In this document: positions 41,625-50,273 of the stretch, one piece after another
How positions within the stretch are numbered: the stretch's first letter is position 1
Layout of the letters: each line of letters begins with the position of its first letter
NCBI RefSeq assembly: GCF_001905345.1
Contig: NZ_LFBV01000001.1
Span: 1,003,321 to 1,067,320, forward strand
DNA length: 64,000 nucleotides
Origin: Streptomyces uncialis
GTDB taxonomy: Bacteria; Actinomycetota; Actinomycetes; Streptomycetales; Streptomycetaceae
Direction: 5' to 3'
The notes under the pieces: model-generated
The model's input: the letters and a program-made list of their open reading frames with translations, nothing else
Told to the model about the DNA's origin: nothing
Databases searched by the model: none
Made by a program: the position numbers and the translations under genes

Positions 41625-42536
41625 TCAGGTGGTGGTGCGGCTTTCGGGGCCGCCCGTACCCCGCGCGGCCTCGTCGGCGGCGCCGCCCGCTCCGACCAGA
41701 CCCCGCCCCACGGTGCCGAGCCGGGGTTCGACGCGCCGCATCTCGCGCTGTCCGACCGCGCCGATCAGCGTGGGCAGACAGCTCCGTACCGACTGCATAC
41801 CGCGCAGCCACCACTGCGCGTAGACATGGCCGGAGCGGCGTTCGATGCCAGCGACGAGCCGGTCGACGGCGGGGCCCGGCGGGTTGGTGCGGTTCGACGG
41901 CCACGGCAGACGCTCCCGCAGCTCACGCATCACGTCGTCCTCGTCGGCGCCCCGGACCATGTCGGTGTCGGTCCACGACAGATAGCCGACCCCGACCCGT
42001 ACGCCCTTGTGCCCGACCTCGGCGCGCAAGCTGTGCGCGAACGCCTCGACACCCGACTTCGACGCGCAGTACGCGGTCATCATCGGCGCGGGGGCGATCG
42101 CCGCGAGCGAGGCGATCTGGAGGAGGTAGCCCCGTGTCGCGATCAGATGCGGCAGGAACGCGCGGGCCGTGACCGCCGAGCCGATGAGGTTCACCTCGAC
42201 GACCCGTCGCCACGCGTCCGGGTCCGAGTCCAGGAAGGGACCGCCGGAGGCCACACCCGCGTTCGCGACGACGATGTCGACCCGCCCGAAGCGGTCACGG
42301 ACCTCCTGAGCCACGCGGGCCATGGCCGTGTGGTCGGTGACATCGGCGTACCAGTGGTCGCTGTCGGTGCGCAGCCGCCCGGCGACCTGTTCCAAGGCGT
42401 CCGGTTCCAGGCCCACCAAGGCGATACGGGCACCGCGCGCGGACAGCTTGCGGGCGAGCAGTTCACCGATGCCGCGCGCGGCGCCCGTGACGACGGCGAC
42501 CCTGCCTTCCAGAGGGGACGTACGGGGGCTGGTCAT
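41625..42536 (-). CDS. Short-chain dehydrogenase/reductase (operon 3rd gene)
   Basis: 303 residues. Classical SDR: VAVVTGAARGIGELLA (NAD(P)-binding TGxxxGxG), IVVANAGVASGG (NAG), and the catalytic YCASK with an upstream Ser in LLQIASLAAIAP. The C-terminal part with HVYAQWWLRGMQSVRSCLP resembles SDRs that act with flavin monooxygenases. It overlaps the hydrolase gene (ATGA at 42536). Likely interconverts an alcohol and a ketone before or after the monooxygenase step. Confidence 0.88.
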   Translation of the reverse strand: MTSPRTSPLEGRVAVVTGAARGIGELLARKLSARGARIALVGLEPDALEQVAGRLRTDSDHWYADVTDHTAMARVAQEVRDRFGRVDIVVANAGVASGGPFLDSDPDAWRRVVEVNLIGSAVTARAFLPHLIATRGYLLQIASLAAIAPAPMMTAYCASKSGVEAFAHSLRAEVGHKGVRVGVGYLSWTDTDMVRGADEDDVMRELRERLPWPSNRTNPPGPAVDRLVAGIERRSGHVYAQWWLRGMQSVRSCLPTLIGAVGQREMRRVEPRLGTVGRGLVGAGGAADEAARGTGGPESRTTT

Positions 42537-43735
42537 GTGCTGGACGCTCCGTTCGTGTCGCGGCCGTCGATGGGGTCGTGGGTGGATTCGTCGGCGGGAT
42601 CGTCCCCGGCGCCTGTCCTCTTGATGTCCGCTGACCTATTTGTGTCCGCTGACCTGTTGGTGTCCGCTTGAGGGGTGGTGGCCCCCTCGGGGGACGCGGG
42701 CTGTTCGGGGACCGGGTGGGTCGGCTGTGCCTGCTGGGTCGTCCGGGTCGGCTGGGTCGTGTGCACAGGGTGGGCCGTGGGGGCCGTGGGGGCCGTGGGG
42801 ACCGGGTCGTCGTCGGTGGGGCGGTGGTCCACATACGCGGCCACCATGTCCCGGATCCGGTCGCTGACCGCTTCCGGTGCCTCGACGGGGGTCATATGGC
42901 CGACACCGGTCAGTTCGGCGAGCCCCACGCAGTGCGGGAGCGAGGTCACCAGGTCGTGGGCGTGCACCCGGGGGGTGAGCCGGTCGGCGGTGCCGACGAC
43001 CACGGCGGTGGGCACGGTGAGCTTCCCTACCCCGGCGCCGAGCGCGAGCGAGTCGAGGACCTGTGACCAGCCGTGACGCACCGCGCGCGGGCAGGCGTGC
43101 ACGATCCGGGCGCACACCTCGACCCGGTCCGGCGCGGTGCCGGGGCTCATCGTCCCGTAGCGCAGGAGCCGGGCGCCGAGGGGCGTGACCGGTCCCAGAG
43201 GGGCCTTCGAGCCGAGGACGGCCCGGGTGAGACGGGTGCGCAGCCGTCCCGCGCGCAGCGGCAGCACCCGCGCGCGGGCGGCGAGGTCACCGCTGCCGGT
43301 GCTGAGCAGCAGGGCGGCGGCGGTCCGGGCCCGGACCGCCGGGCGCCCGGCCGCCGCGATGATCGTCATGCCGCCCATCGAGTGGCCGACGAGGAGGGCC
43401 TGTTCGCCGGGGGCGAGGGCGGCCTCCAGGACGGCGGTGAGGTCGTCCGCGAGCGCGCGGGTGCTGTAGCCGTCGCCGGTCACGGGCGCGGGGCTGCGGC
43501 CATGACCCCGCTGGTCGTAGACGACGACCCGGTGGTCCGCGCGGAGGTCCCGCACCTGGTGGGCCCAGAAGGCCGTGGAGCAGGTCCAGCCATGGGCGAG
43601 GACGACGGTGGGAGCGCCCTCGGGGCCATGGATCTCGACGTGCACATGGGCGCCGTCCGCCGAGACGGCGGTCAGCTCCCGCGCGGGCGTGGGCGGGGCG
43701 TACGGGCCCGAGGTGACGTGCGTCGGACGGCTCAT
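42533..43735 (-). CDS. Alpha/beta hydrolase (operon 2nd gene)
   Basis: 400 residues. Alpha/beta hydrolase fold: VVLAHGWTCSTAFWAHQV (oxyanion HG), VVYDQRGHGRSPAP, the nucleophile elbow LVGHSMGGMTII (Ser), an Asp in VVVGTADRLTPR, and the final His in ELTGVGHMTPVEAPEAV. The last ~90 residues are Pro/Thr/Asp-rich with PTAPTAPTA and DTNRSADTNRSAD repeats and lie outside the domain. It overlaps the genes on both sides by 4 bases. The natural partner of a Baeyer-Villiger enzyme: it would hydrolyse the ester or lactone product. Confidence 0.9.
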   Translation of the reverse strand: MSRPTHVTSGPYAPPTPARELTAVSADGAHVHVEIHGPEGAPTVVLAHGWTCSTAFWAHQVRDLRADHRVVVYDQRGHGRSPAPVTGDGYSTRALADDLTAVLEAALAPGEQALLVGHSMGGMTIIAAAGRPAVRARTAAALLLSTGSGDLAARARVLPLRAGRLRTRLTRAVLGSKAPLGPVTPLGARLLRYGTMSPGTAPDRVEVCARIVHACPRAVRHGWSQVLDSLALGAGVGKLTVPTAVVVGTADRLTPRVHAHDLVTSLPHCVGLAELTGVGHMTPVEAPEAVSDRIRDMVAAYVDHRPTDDDPVPTAPTAPTAHPVHTTQPTRTTQQAQPTHPVPEQPASPEGATTPQADTNRSADTNRSADIKRTGAGDDPADESTHDPIDGRDTNGASST

Positions 43736-45309
43736 GCCTCCACCTCCGTGCCGGCCGTGCCGGGCGCGGGCACCCCGGTGGCCGCGGTGGCCGCGGTGTC
43801 CGTGAGCGGGTGCGCGGTGGGCCGGGGCGCGCGCAGGACCTCGTACTCGCCGAGGTCCACGCGGCGGGTCGCGGCGCGGAACTCGGAGGTGGTGCCGGGC
43901 CAGACGGTCGTGTTGCGGCCGTTGGCGTCGAGGTACCAGCTGTCGCAGCCGCCGGTGTTCCACACGGTGCGCTTCATACGTTCCTGGACCTTGGTGTTCC
44001 AGGCGTCCACGGCGTCGGCGCGGGGGTCGAGCGCGACCCGGCCGCCAAGGGCGTCGAGCTTGCGGAGGTAGTCGGCGAGGTAGTTCAGCTGGGACTCGAT
44101 CATGAGGATCATCGACGAGTTACCGAGGCCGGTATTAGGACCGATGATCGTCATCCAGTTGGGGAAGCCGCTGGCGGTCGCGCCGCGCAGTGACCGCATT
44201 CCGTCCTTCCAGCTCTCGGCGAGGGTGCGGCCGTCGGCGCCGACGACACGGTTCGCGATGGGCAGGTCGGTGACGTGGAAACCGGTGCCGAAGACGATCG
44301 CGTCGGCCTCGGCCGTGGTGCCGTCGGCGGCGACCAGGGTGGAGCCGCGTACTTCGCTGAGCCCGGAGGCGACGACCTCGACATTAGGACACACGAGAGC
44401 CGGATAGTACGTATTGGACAGCAGGATGCGTTTGCAGCCGATGCGGTAGTCGGGGGTGAGCTTCGCGCGCAGCGCGGGGTCCTTCACCGACTTGGCCATG
44501 TTCCGCCGGGCGAACCGTTCGATCAGTCCTAGTTGCCCGGGGTGTTTGGTGAACGCCTGCACCTGGAGTTCGCGGATGCCCCACAAGGCGCCCCGGCGGA
44601 GCCGGGTGGTGAACGGCAACCGCCGGTGCAGTCGGCGTTCGGCGCCGCTGATCGCGCGGTCCGCGCGCGGCAGCACCCAGGGCGGGGTGCGCTGGAAGAG
44701 CGTCAGCCGTGCCACGTCCGGCTGGACGGCGGGGACGATCTGGATGGCCGAAGCGCCGGTGCCGACCACGGCGACGCGCTTGCCGCGCAGGTCGTAGTCG
44801 TGGTTCCAGCGCGCGGAATGGAAGATCTCCCCGGGGAAGTCCTTGATGCCGGGGACCGCCGGGATCTTCGGGTCCGAGAGCGGGCCGGTCGCGGACACGA
44901 CGACATCGGCGGTGAGGGTGCCGCAGGACGTCTCCACCTCCCATCGCAGCCGCTCGCCGTCCCAGCGTGTCCGGTGGACCTCGGCGCCGAAACGGAGGTG
45001 CGGGCGCAGCCCGAACACATCCGTGACGTGTTCCAGATAGGCGCGGATGTGCTCCTGGCCGGAGAAGGCGCGCGGCCAGTCGGGGTTGGGGGCGAACGAG
45101 AACGAGTACAGGTGCGAGGGAACGTCGCAGGCGCAGCCCGGATAGCTGTTGTCCCGCCAGGTGCCGCCCACGGAGTCGGCGCGTTCCAGGACGACGAAGT
45201 CGGTGACGCCCTCCTTGCGCAGCCGGACGGCCGCGCCGAGCCCGCCGAAGCCGCTGCCGATCACGGCCACGCGGACGTGCTCGTGCGGTACGTGTTCCTG
45301 CTCGGTCAT
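43732..45309 (-). CDS. Flavin-containing (Baeyer-Villiger type) monooxygenase
   Basis: 525 residues. FAD-binding GSGFGG at 18-23, then SVGGTWRDNSYPGCACDVPSHLYSFSF. The Baeyer-Villiger fingerprint FPGEIFHSARWNHD is at about 158-171 (FxGxxxHxxxW). The NADPH-binding GTGASA follows at 183-188, and GFGTGFHV-type FGTGFHVTD near 370. It inserts oxygen next to a ketone carbonyl or oxidises a heteroatom. GGAGG precedes the ATG at 45309. Genes downstream (hydrolase, SDR) are translationally coupled. The trio resembles the mycobacterial mymA-lipR-sadH order. Confidence 0.93.
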   Translation of the reverse strand: MTEQEHVPHEHVRVAVIGSGFGGLGAAVRLRKEGVTDFVVLERADSVGGTWRDNSYPGCACDVPSHLYSFSFAPNPDWPRAFSGQEHIRAYLEHVTDVFGLRPHLRFGAEVHRTRWDGERLRWEVETSCGTLTADVVVSATGPLSDPKIPAVPGIKDFPGEIFHSARWNHDYDLRGKRVAVVGTGASAIQIVPAVQPDVARLTLFQRTPPWVLPRADRAISGAERRLHRRLPFTTRLRRGALWGIRELQVQAFTKHPGQLGLIERFARRNMAKSVKDPALRAKLTPDYRIGCKRILLSNTYYPALVCPNVEVVASGLSEVRGSTLVAADGTTAEADAIVFGTGFHVTDLPIANRVVGADGRTLAESWKDGMRSLRGATASGFPNWMTIIGPNTGLGNSSMILMIESQLNYLADYLRKLDALGGRVALDPRADAVDAWNTKVQERMKRTVWNTGGCDSWYLDANGRNTTVWPGTTSEFRAATRRVDLGEYEVLRAPRPTAHPLTDTAATAATGVPAPGTAGTEVEA

Positions 45310-45391
45310 CGTGCTGCCTCCCTGAACCTGGTCCGCAACTGTGCCATCGTTCACTGGCGCGATGGGCATAGTGGAGCGTAGGGCAGCCGGG

Positions 45392-45434
45392 CTACCCGTG
45401 GGTAGGGGTCCGGCGACTAAAGTTACCGGCGGTA
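45392..45434. promoter_or_regulatory. Candidate MerR operator between divergent genes
   Basis: Two palindromes in the gap between the monooxygenase and MerR genes: CTACCC-GT-GGGTAG at 45392-45405 and TACCG-G-CGGTA at 45424-45434. Either could be the binding site of the MerR protein; the first is in the better position for both divergent promoters. Confidence 0.45.
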
Positions 45435-45443
45435 CGACCTAGG

Positions 45444-46205
45444 GTGGCGAGCGTGGCGGAGCGAGGTGGCGGGGGACGGATGCGAGCGGGCGCGGGCGTA
45501 CGCGAGAGCGCTCCCAGGCGTGCGTCCGACGCCGCGCGCGGCGCCGACGGCCCGCGGGAGTACCGGGTCGAGGAACTGGCCGTCGAGGCCGGGATCACGG
45601 TGCGGACCCTGCGGTTCTACCGGGAACGCAAATTGCTCGCGCCGCCCCGGCGGGAGGGTCGCATCGCCTGGTACGACGACCGCCATCTGGCCCGGCTGCG
45701 GACCATCTCCGCGCTGCTGGAACGCGGACACACCCTCAACGGGATCGCCGAACTCGCCGAGGCTTTCGAGCAGGGGCGCGGGGTCGCCGACGTCCTAGGG
45801 GTGGGTGCGCCCACCGAGGAGGAGCCGGTACGGCTCACACCCGAGGAGCTCGCCGACCGCTTCGCCGGGCAGGTCACCCCCGAGAACCTCGCGGCGGCAC
45901 TGGAACTGGGCTACCTCGGTACGGACGGCGACGAGATCGTCCATGTGAGCCGCAGGCTGCTGGACGTGTCCAGCGAACTGGTCGCGCGGGGCGTGCCGCT
46001 GGCCGCGGTGCTGGCCGCCGGACGTGAGGTCAGGGTCCACGCGGAGGCGCTGGCCGCGTTGTTCGAGGGGCTGGTGCGTGACCATGTGCCCGAGCGGGAC
46101 GTCACCCGGCTGCGGCCCTTGGCGCGGAGCGCCGTCGAAGCGGAGGTCTCGCTGGCGCTCGACCGACGGTTGTCGTCCGGCGGAGACCGGCGGGGCCCGC
46201 TTTAG
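45444..46205 (+). CDS. MerR-family transcriptional regulator
   Basis: 253 residues from a GTG at 45444; an ATG at 45480 is possible. The MerR helix-turn-helix-wing spans about 33-100: YRVEELAVEAGITVRTLRFYRERKLLAPPRREGRIAWYDDRHLARLRTISALLERGHTLNGIAEL. The C-terminal effector part has no metal-binding cysteines, so it probably senses an organic compound. Divergent to the monooxygenase operon, which it likely activates. Confidence 0.9.
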   Translation: MASVAERGGGGRMRAGAGVRESAPRRASDAARGADGPREYRVEELAVEAGITVRTLRFYRERKLLAPPRREGRIAWYDDRHLARLRTISALLERGHTLNGIAELAEAFEQGRGVADVLGVGAPTEEEPVRLTPEELADRFAGQVTPENLAAALELGYLGTDGDEIVHVSRRLLDVSSELVARGVPLAAVLAAGREVRVHAEALAALFEGLVRDHVPERDVTRLRPLARSAVEAEVSLALDRRLSSGGDRRGPL

Positions 46206-46336
46206 GTCATACAGGCCGCGGGGCGATTAGGTCATGTAGGTCAACTAGGTCAGTTAGGCCAGCTGAGCTATGTAGGTCAACTAGGCCAACTAGGTCAATG
46301 GGGTCATGTAGGTCAACTGCTAGGTCAACTAGGTCA
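46203..46336. repeat. TAGGTCA repeat array with 9-bp period
   Basis: The heptamer TAGGTCA occurs nine times exactly, at 46203, 46228, 46237, 46246, 46273, 46291, 46309, 46321 and 46330, with near copies (TAGGCCA, GGGGTCA) filling the 9-bp register between several of them. It lies between the convergent MerR and tricorn-protease genes. It is AT-richer than its surroundings. Confidence 0.8.
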
Positions 46337-46412
46337 CGTGATGCTGCGTGGCGGCGGAGTCGGGCCTGTTGCGGCCATCTCATCGCCGTCGCCATCGGCC
46401 CACGGTCACTGG

Positions 46413-49400
46413 TCACTCGGGGCGTGGGGGGAGGGGCGGGCGGACGCGAAGGGGGACGGCCGAGTAGTCCGGCGGGGAGGCCGGGGGGCGCTCCGCCAAA
46501 AGGTTCAGGGCCACCGTCACCGCGTCGTCGAGCTGCGCGTAGCGGCCCTCGGCCCAGTCCAGCGGGGTGCGCAACGCGGACAGGTCCGGCTCCACCCCGT
46601 GGTTCTCGACGGACCAGCCGTACGCGTCGAACCACGCCGCGTTCATCGGCACCGTGATCACCGTGCCGTCCCCCAGCCGGTGACGGCCCGTCATACCGAC
46701 GACCCCGCCCCAGGTGCGCTGGCCGACCACGGGCCCCAGGCCGAGCAGCTTGAAGGCGGCCGTGATCATGTCGCCGTCCGACGACGTGGCCTCGTCCGCG
46801 AGGGCGACGACCGGGCCGCGTGGCGCGTTGGAGGCGTAGGACACGGGCTGGGCGTTGCGGGTGAGGTCCCAGCCGAGGATGGTGCGGGTCAGTTTCTCGA
46901 CGACGAGTTCGCTGATGTGGCCGCCCGCGTTGCCGCGCACGTCCACGATGAGCGCCGGGCGGGACACCTCCATCCTCAGGTCACGGTTGAACTGCGCCCA
47001 GCCGGAGCCGCCGAGATCGGGGATGTGCAGATAGCCGCACTTGCCGCCGCTGAGCCGCCGTACCACCTCGCGGCGTTTCACGACCCAGTGCTGATAGCGC
47101 AGCGGACGGTCGTCCACGAGGGGGATCACGGCGACCCGCCGCGCGGGCCCGGTGCCGCCCTCCGCCGGGCGGAACGTCAGCTCCACCGTCGTCCCGCCCG
47201 CCGCGCCGAGCAGTGGGAACGGCCCGCTGACCGGGTCCACCGGGCGTCCGTCCACATGCGTGAGGACGGCGCCCTCGCGGATGCCCGTACCGGCGAGCGG
47301 GGAGCGGGCCTTGGAGTCGGAGGAGTCGCCGGGCAGGATGCGTTCGACCAGCCAGCCCTCGTCCCTGGGCACCAGGTCCGCGCCGAGCAAGCCTTGTGCG
47401 CGCTGGTAGTGCGGGGGGCCTTCGTTGCGCCGGGCGGGGGTGACGTACGCGTGGGAGGTGCCGAGCTCGCCGAGGACCTCGCGCAGCAGATCGGCGAAGT
47501 CGTCGGGGGAGGCGACCCGGTCGACCAGCGGACGGTACTGGTCGAGGATCGCCGGCCAGTCGATCCCGCACATGTCCGGCTCCCAGAAGTAGGCGCGGAT
47601 GACGCGGCCGGCCTCCTCGTAGGCCTGGCGCCACTCGGCGGGCGGGTCGACGTCGTGCAGGATGCGGCGCAGGTCGATCCAGACCGTCGAGTCGCTGTCG
47701 CCGGGCTCGCCGGACGGGACCGCGCGCAGTTCGCCCTCGTCCATCACCACGAGCCGGGTGCCGTCGCCGCTGACGTCGAACCAGTCGAGGTCGGTGACGA
47801 GTTCGGTGCGTTTGCCGCGCGGGATGCCGAAGTGTTCGAGGGTCGGGCGGCCCGAGGTGTCCGACGGGTTGGCGAACGTCTCCCCGAGCGCGCCGGAAAT
47901 AGGCCACCGCAGCCACACCAGGCCGCCCCCGGCGACCGGACACAGCGCCGAGTACTTCGACGCTGCCACCGGAAACGGGGTGACCCGGCTCTCCAGGCCC
48001 TCTACCTCGACGGTGACCGTTCCCGTGCCGTCCGCCTCGTCGTCGTCCATCGGGTCCATGCCGCCCGCCGCCGGACGGCCGTCCGGCAGCAGGGCGAACG
48101 GGGACGGGGTCGCGGACGACAGCGGCACCAGGTACGGGCGGCAGCCCAGAGGGAACGAGAGATCGCCGGTGTGGACGTCGTACACGGGGTCGAAGCCGCG
48201 CCAGGACAGGAACGCGAGGTAGCGGCCGTCGCTGGTGAAGACCGGGTTCTCGTCCTCGAACCGGCCGCTCGTCACATCGATGACGGTCCGCGCGCCGGGT
48301 CCCTCGATCCGCGCCATCTTGATGGAACGCAGCGAACGGCCGATCCCCGGATGGGACCAGGTCAGCCAGGCCCCGTCCGGGGAGAACGCGAGGTCGGCGA
48401 CCGGGCCGTTCAGCGACCGGATCAGCTCCGTCACGCCTGTCGTCGCCCCGGCCGCTGATTTGTCCGTCGCGCCCCGGTTCCTGTCCGCATTGCTGTCCGC
48501 ATCCGGGTCCGCGACGGTGTCCGCATTGCTGTCCGCGTTCGTGACCGCGTTCATGTCCTCGTTCATGTCCGCATGGGCGGCCGTGGTGGCCTGCTCATCG
48601 GTGGCCGTTTCGGTGACCGGGGTGTCCGCTGCGGCTGTGGTGTCCGCAGGGTCCGTGGTGTTCTCGGCAGTGTCCAGCAGCAGGAGCCGTCCGTCGTTCG
48701 ACGCGATGGCGAGCCGTTCGCCGTCCGGGTCGGAGACGAGCTCCTGGACGTGACCGAGCACGCCGGACGCCAGCCGTCTCGGCGCCCGGTCACCGGAGGC
48801 CCGGGGCAGATACGCGATCTCGACGGCGTCGGCGCCACCCGCGTCGGTCACGTACGCGACCGCCCCGCCGCCCGAACCGAGCATCACCGGGAGCCGCACC
48901 CGCACCCCAGGGGTGTCCGCGATCGTCCGCGCGGGACCGTCACGATGGGTCAGCCAGTACAGGCTGCCCCGGACCACCACCGCGCTCGCCCGGCCCGTCT
49001 CGTCCACGGACAGCCCGTCCACATGCTGCGCGGCCGGTACCTGATAGGCCCGCCGTCCGGCCCGTGGCCCGCCCAGCCGTACGTCGAGCCTGCGCGGTAC
49101 GGAGCGCGCCGACAGCCCTTCCAGCAGCCACAGTTCGCCCGCGCACTGGTACACGACCCGGTGGCCGTCGGTCGACGCGCAGCGGGCGTAGAACTCGGCG
49201 TGGTCGGTGTGACGCCGCAGATCCGTGCCGTCGGGGAGACACGAGTACAGGTTCCCGACGCCCTCGTGGTCGGACAGGAACGCCACCCGGCCGCCGACGA
49301 TCATCGGTGACTCCAGATGTCCGCCGAGCCCTTCGAGCAGGCGCTCGCCGTGCAGCCACAGCCGTCCCATGGCCCCGCCCCGGTACCGCTTCCAGGAGGC

Positions 49401-49985
49401 GGGTTCATGCGGGGGCTTGCCGGTGAGCAGCAGCGTCCTGGGCTCACCGCCGAGATCCGCGACGGCGATGTCGCTGACCGGCCCCCAGGGCAGCCGCCCG
49501 CCGGGGGAGCCGTCCGTGGGCACCCGGTAGGCCCATCCGAAGTACGAGAACGGCTGTTCGTGCGAGGCCACCGCCAGGATGTCGCACCGCCCGTCCTGAT
49601 CGGGCGGTGCCCATCCACATACCCGGGTGTCCGGGGCGCCCCAATAGGTCAGCCGCCGGGCGGTCCCGCCCTCGACGGGTACGAGATGGATCTCCGGGTC
49701 CAGACTCCGCCAGGTCGTGTACGCGAGGTGTCCGCCGTCCGGTGAGAAGCGGGGGTGGCTGATGCGTGTCCGGTCGACGGTCAGCCGCCAGGCACGGGCC
49801 GCCCGGCCGCCCTCCTCGAGCAGCGGCGCCACCCACAGATCGTCCTCGGCGACGAAACAGAGCAGGTCACCGTGGAGGTGGGGGTACCGGAGGTAGGCCC
49901 CGTCCCCGTCGGCAGGGGTGCGCGCGGCGGTGCCGGAGTCGACGGCGTTGTCGTGGGGCCTCGGCGGCCGGGCGGGGTCGGTCAC
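46413..49985 (-). CDS. Tricorn-type protease (S41 family)
   Basis: 1190 residues from a GTG at 49985. The N-terminal half is a six-bladed then seven-bladed beta-propeller region (repeated WRSLDPEIHLVPVEGGTARRL-like blades). A C1 domain, a PDZ domain (GAVLTHVDGRPVDPVSGP) and the catalytic S41 domain follow. Motifs: YLHIPDLGGSGWAQF, VDVRGNAGGHISEL, and the nucleophile region DEATSSDGDMITAAFKLLGLGPVVGQRTWGGVVG. An Asp/Asn/Ala/Thr-rich low-complexity insert (NTTDPADTTAAAD ... DMNEDMNAVTNADSNAD) sits between two propeller blades. Tricorn enzymes degrade oligopeptides released by the proteasome. Confidence 0.93.
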   Translation of the reverse strand: MTDPARPPRPHDNAVDSGTAARTPADGDGAYLRYPHLHGDLLCFVAEDDLWVAPLLEEGGRAARAWRLTVDRTRISHPRFSPDGGHLAYTTWRSLDPEIHLVPVEGGTARRLTYWGAPDTRVCGWAPPDQDGRCDILAVASHEQPFSYFGWAYRVPTDGSPGGRLPWGPVSDIAVADLGGEPRTLLLTGKPPHEPASWKRYRGGAMGRLWLHGERLLEGLGGHLESPMIVGGRVAFLSDHEGVGNLYSCLPDGTDLRRHTDHAEFYARCASTDGHRVVYQCAGELWLLEGLSARSVPRRLDVRLGGPRAGRRAYQVPAAQHVDGLSVDETGRASAVVVRGSLYWLTHRDGPARTIADTPGVRVRLPVMLGSGGGAVAYVTDAGGADAVEIAYLPRASGDRAPRRLASGVLGHVQELVSDPDGERLAIASNDGRLLLLDTAENTTDPADTTAAADTPVTETATDEQATTAAHADMNEDMNAVTNADSNADTVADPDADSNADRNRGATDKSAAGATTGVTELIRSLNGPVADLAFSPDGAWLTWSHPGIGRSLRSIKMARIEGPGARTVIDVTSGRFEDENPVFTSDGRYLAFLSWRGFDPVYDVHTGDLSFPLGCRPYLVPLSSATPSPFALLPDGRPAAGGMDPMDDDEADGTGTVTVEVEGLESRVTPFPVAASKYSALCPVAGGGLVWLRWPISGALGETFANPSDTSGRPTLEHFGIPRGKRTELVTDLDWFDVSGDGTRLVVMDEGELRAVPSGEPGDSDSTVWIDLRRILHDVDPPAEWRQAYEEAGRVIRAYFWEPDMCGIDWPAILDQYRPLVDRVASPDDFADLLREVLGELGTSHAYVTPARRNEGPPHYQRAQGLLGADLVPRDEGWLVERILPGDSSDSKARSPLAGTGIREGAVLTHVDGRPVDPVSGPFPLLGAAGGTTVELTFRPAEGGTGPARRVAVIPLVDDRPLRYQHWVVKRREVVRRLSGGKCGYLHIPDLGGSGWAQFNRDLRMEVSRPALIVDVRGNAGGHISELVVEKLTRTILGWDLTRNAQPVSYASNAPRGPVVALADEATSSDGDMITAAFKLLGLGPVVGQRTWGGVVGMTGRHRLGDGTVITVPMNAAWFDAYGWSVENHGVEPDLSALRTPLDWAEGRYAQLDDAVTVALNLLAERPPASPPDYSAVPLRVRPPLPPRPE

Positions 49986-50273
49986 ATGTCCATGCTTTTC
50001 CCGGGGCGGGGCGTCGGCAACTCGGTGGTGCGGTGACGCGGCGCGGCGCTGGGGTGCTGGGGCACGGTGTTGTTGGCGCGCTCCTGTGGTGCTGTGCGGT
50101 CGTGCGGAGGCCCGGCGGGCGGTGCCGGTGGCCGGTATGACCTTCCGGTGACCTCTATGACCTCTATGACCTCTATGGCCGCTGGGTGGCCGACCTGTGG
50201 CCGCTCGTGGCCTCTCCGTGTCCGCTGCGTGGCCTCTATGGCCCCTCTGTCCTCTATGGCCTCTGTGTGGCCG
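49986..50273. repeat. Intergenic stretch with ACCTCTATG repeats
   Basis: 288 bases between two leftward genes. A 9-bp unit ACCTCTATG occurs three times in tandem from 50151, and variants of GGCCTCTATGG recur to about 50270. No gene is supported. It should carry the tricorn-protease promoter at its left end. Confidence 0.5.

Noticed and set aside
46207..46635. 142-residue minus-strand frame through the TAGGTCA array (repeated VDL/VDLH peptides)
   Set aside because: It overlaps the end of the tricorn protease in another frame; the peptide repeats merely follow the 9-bp DNA period.
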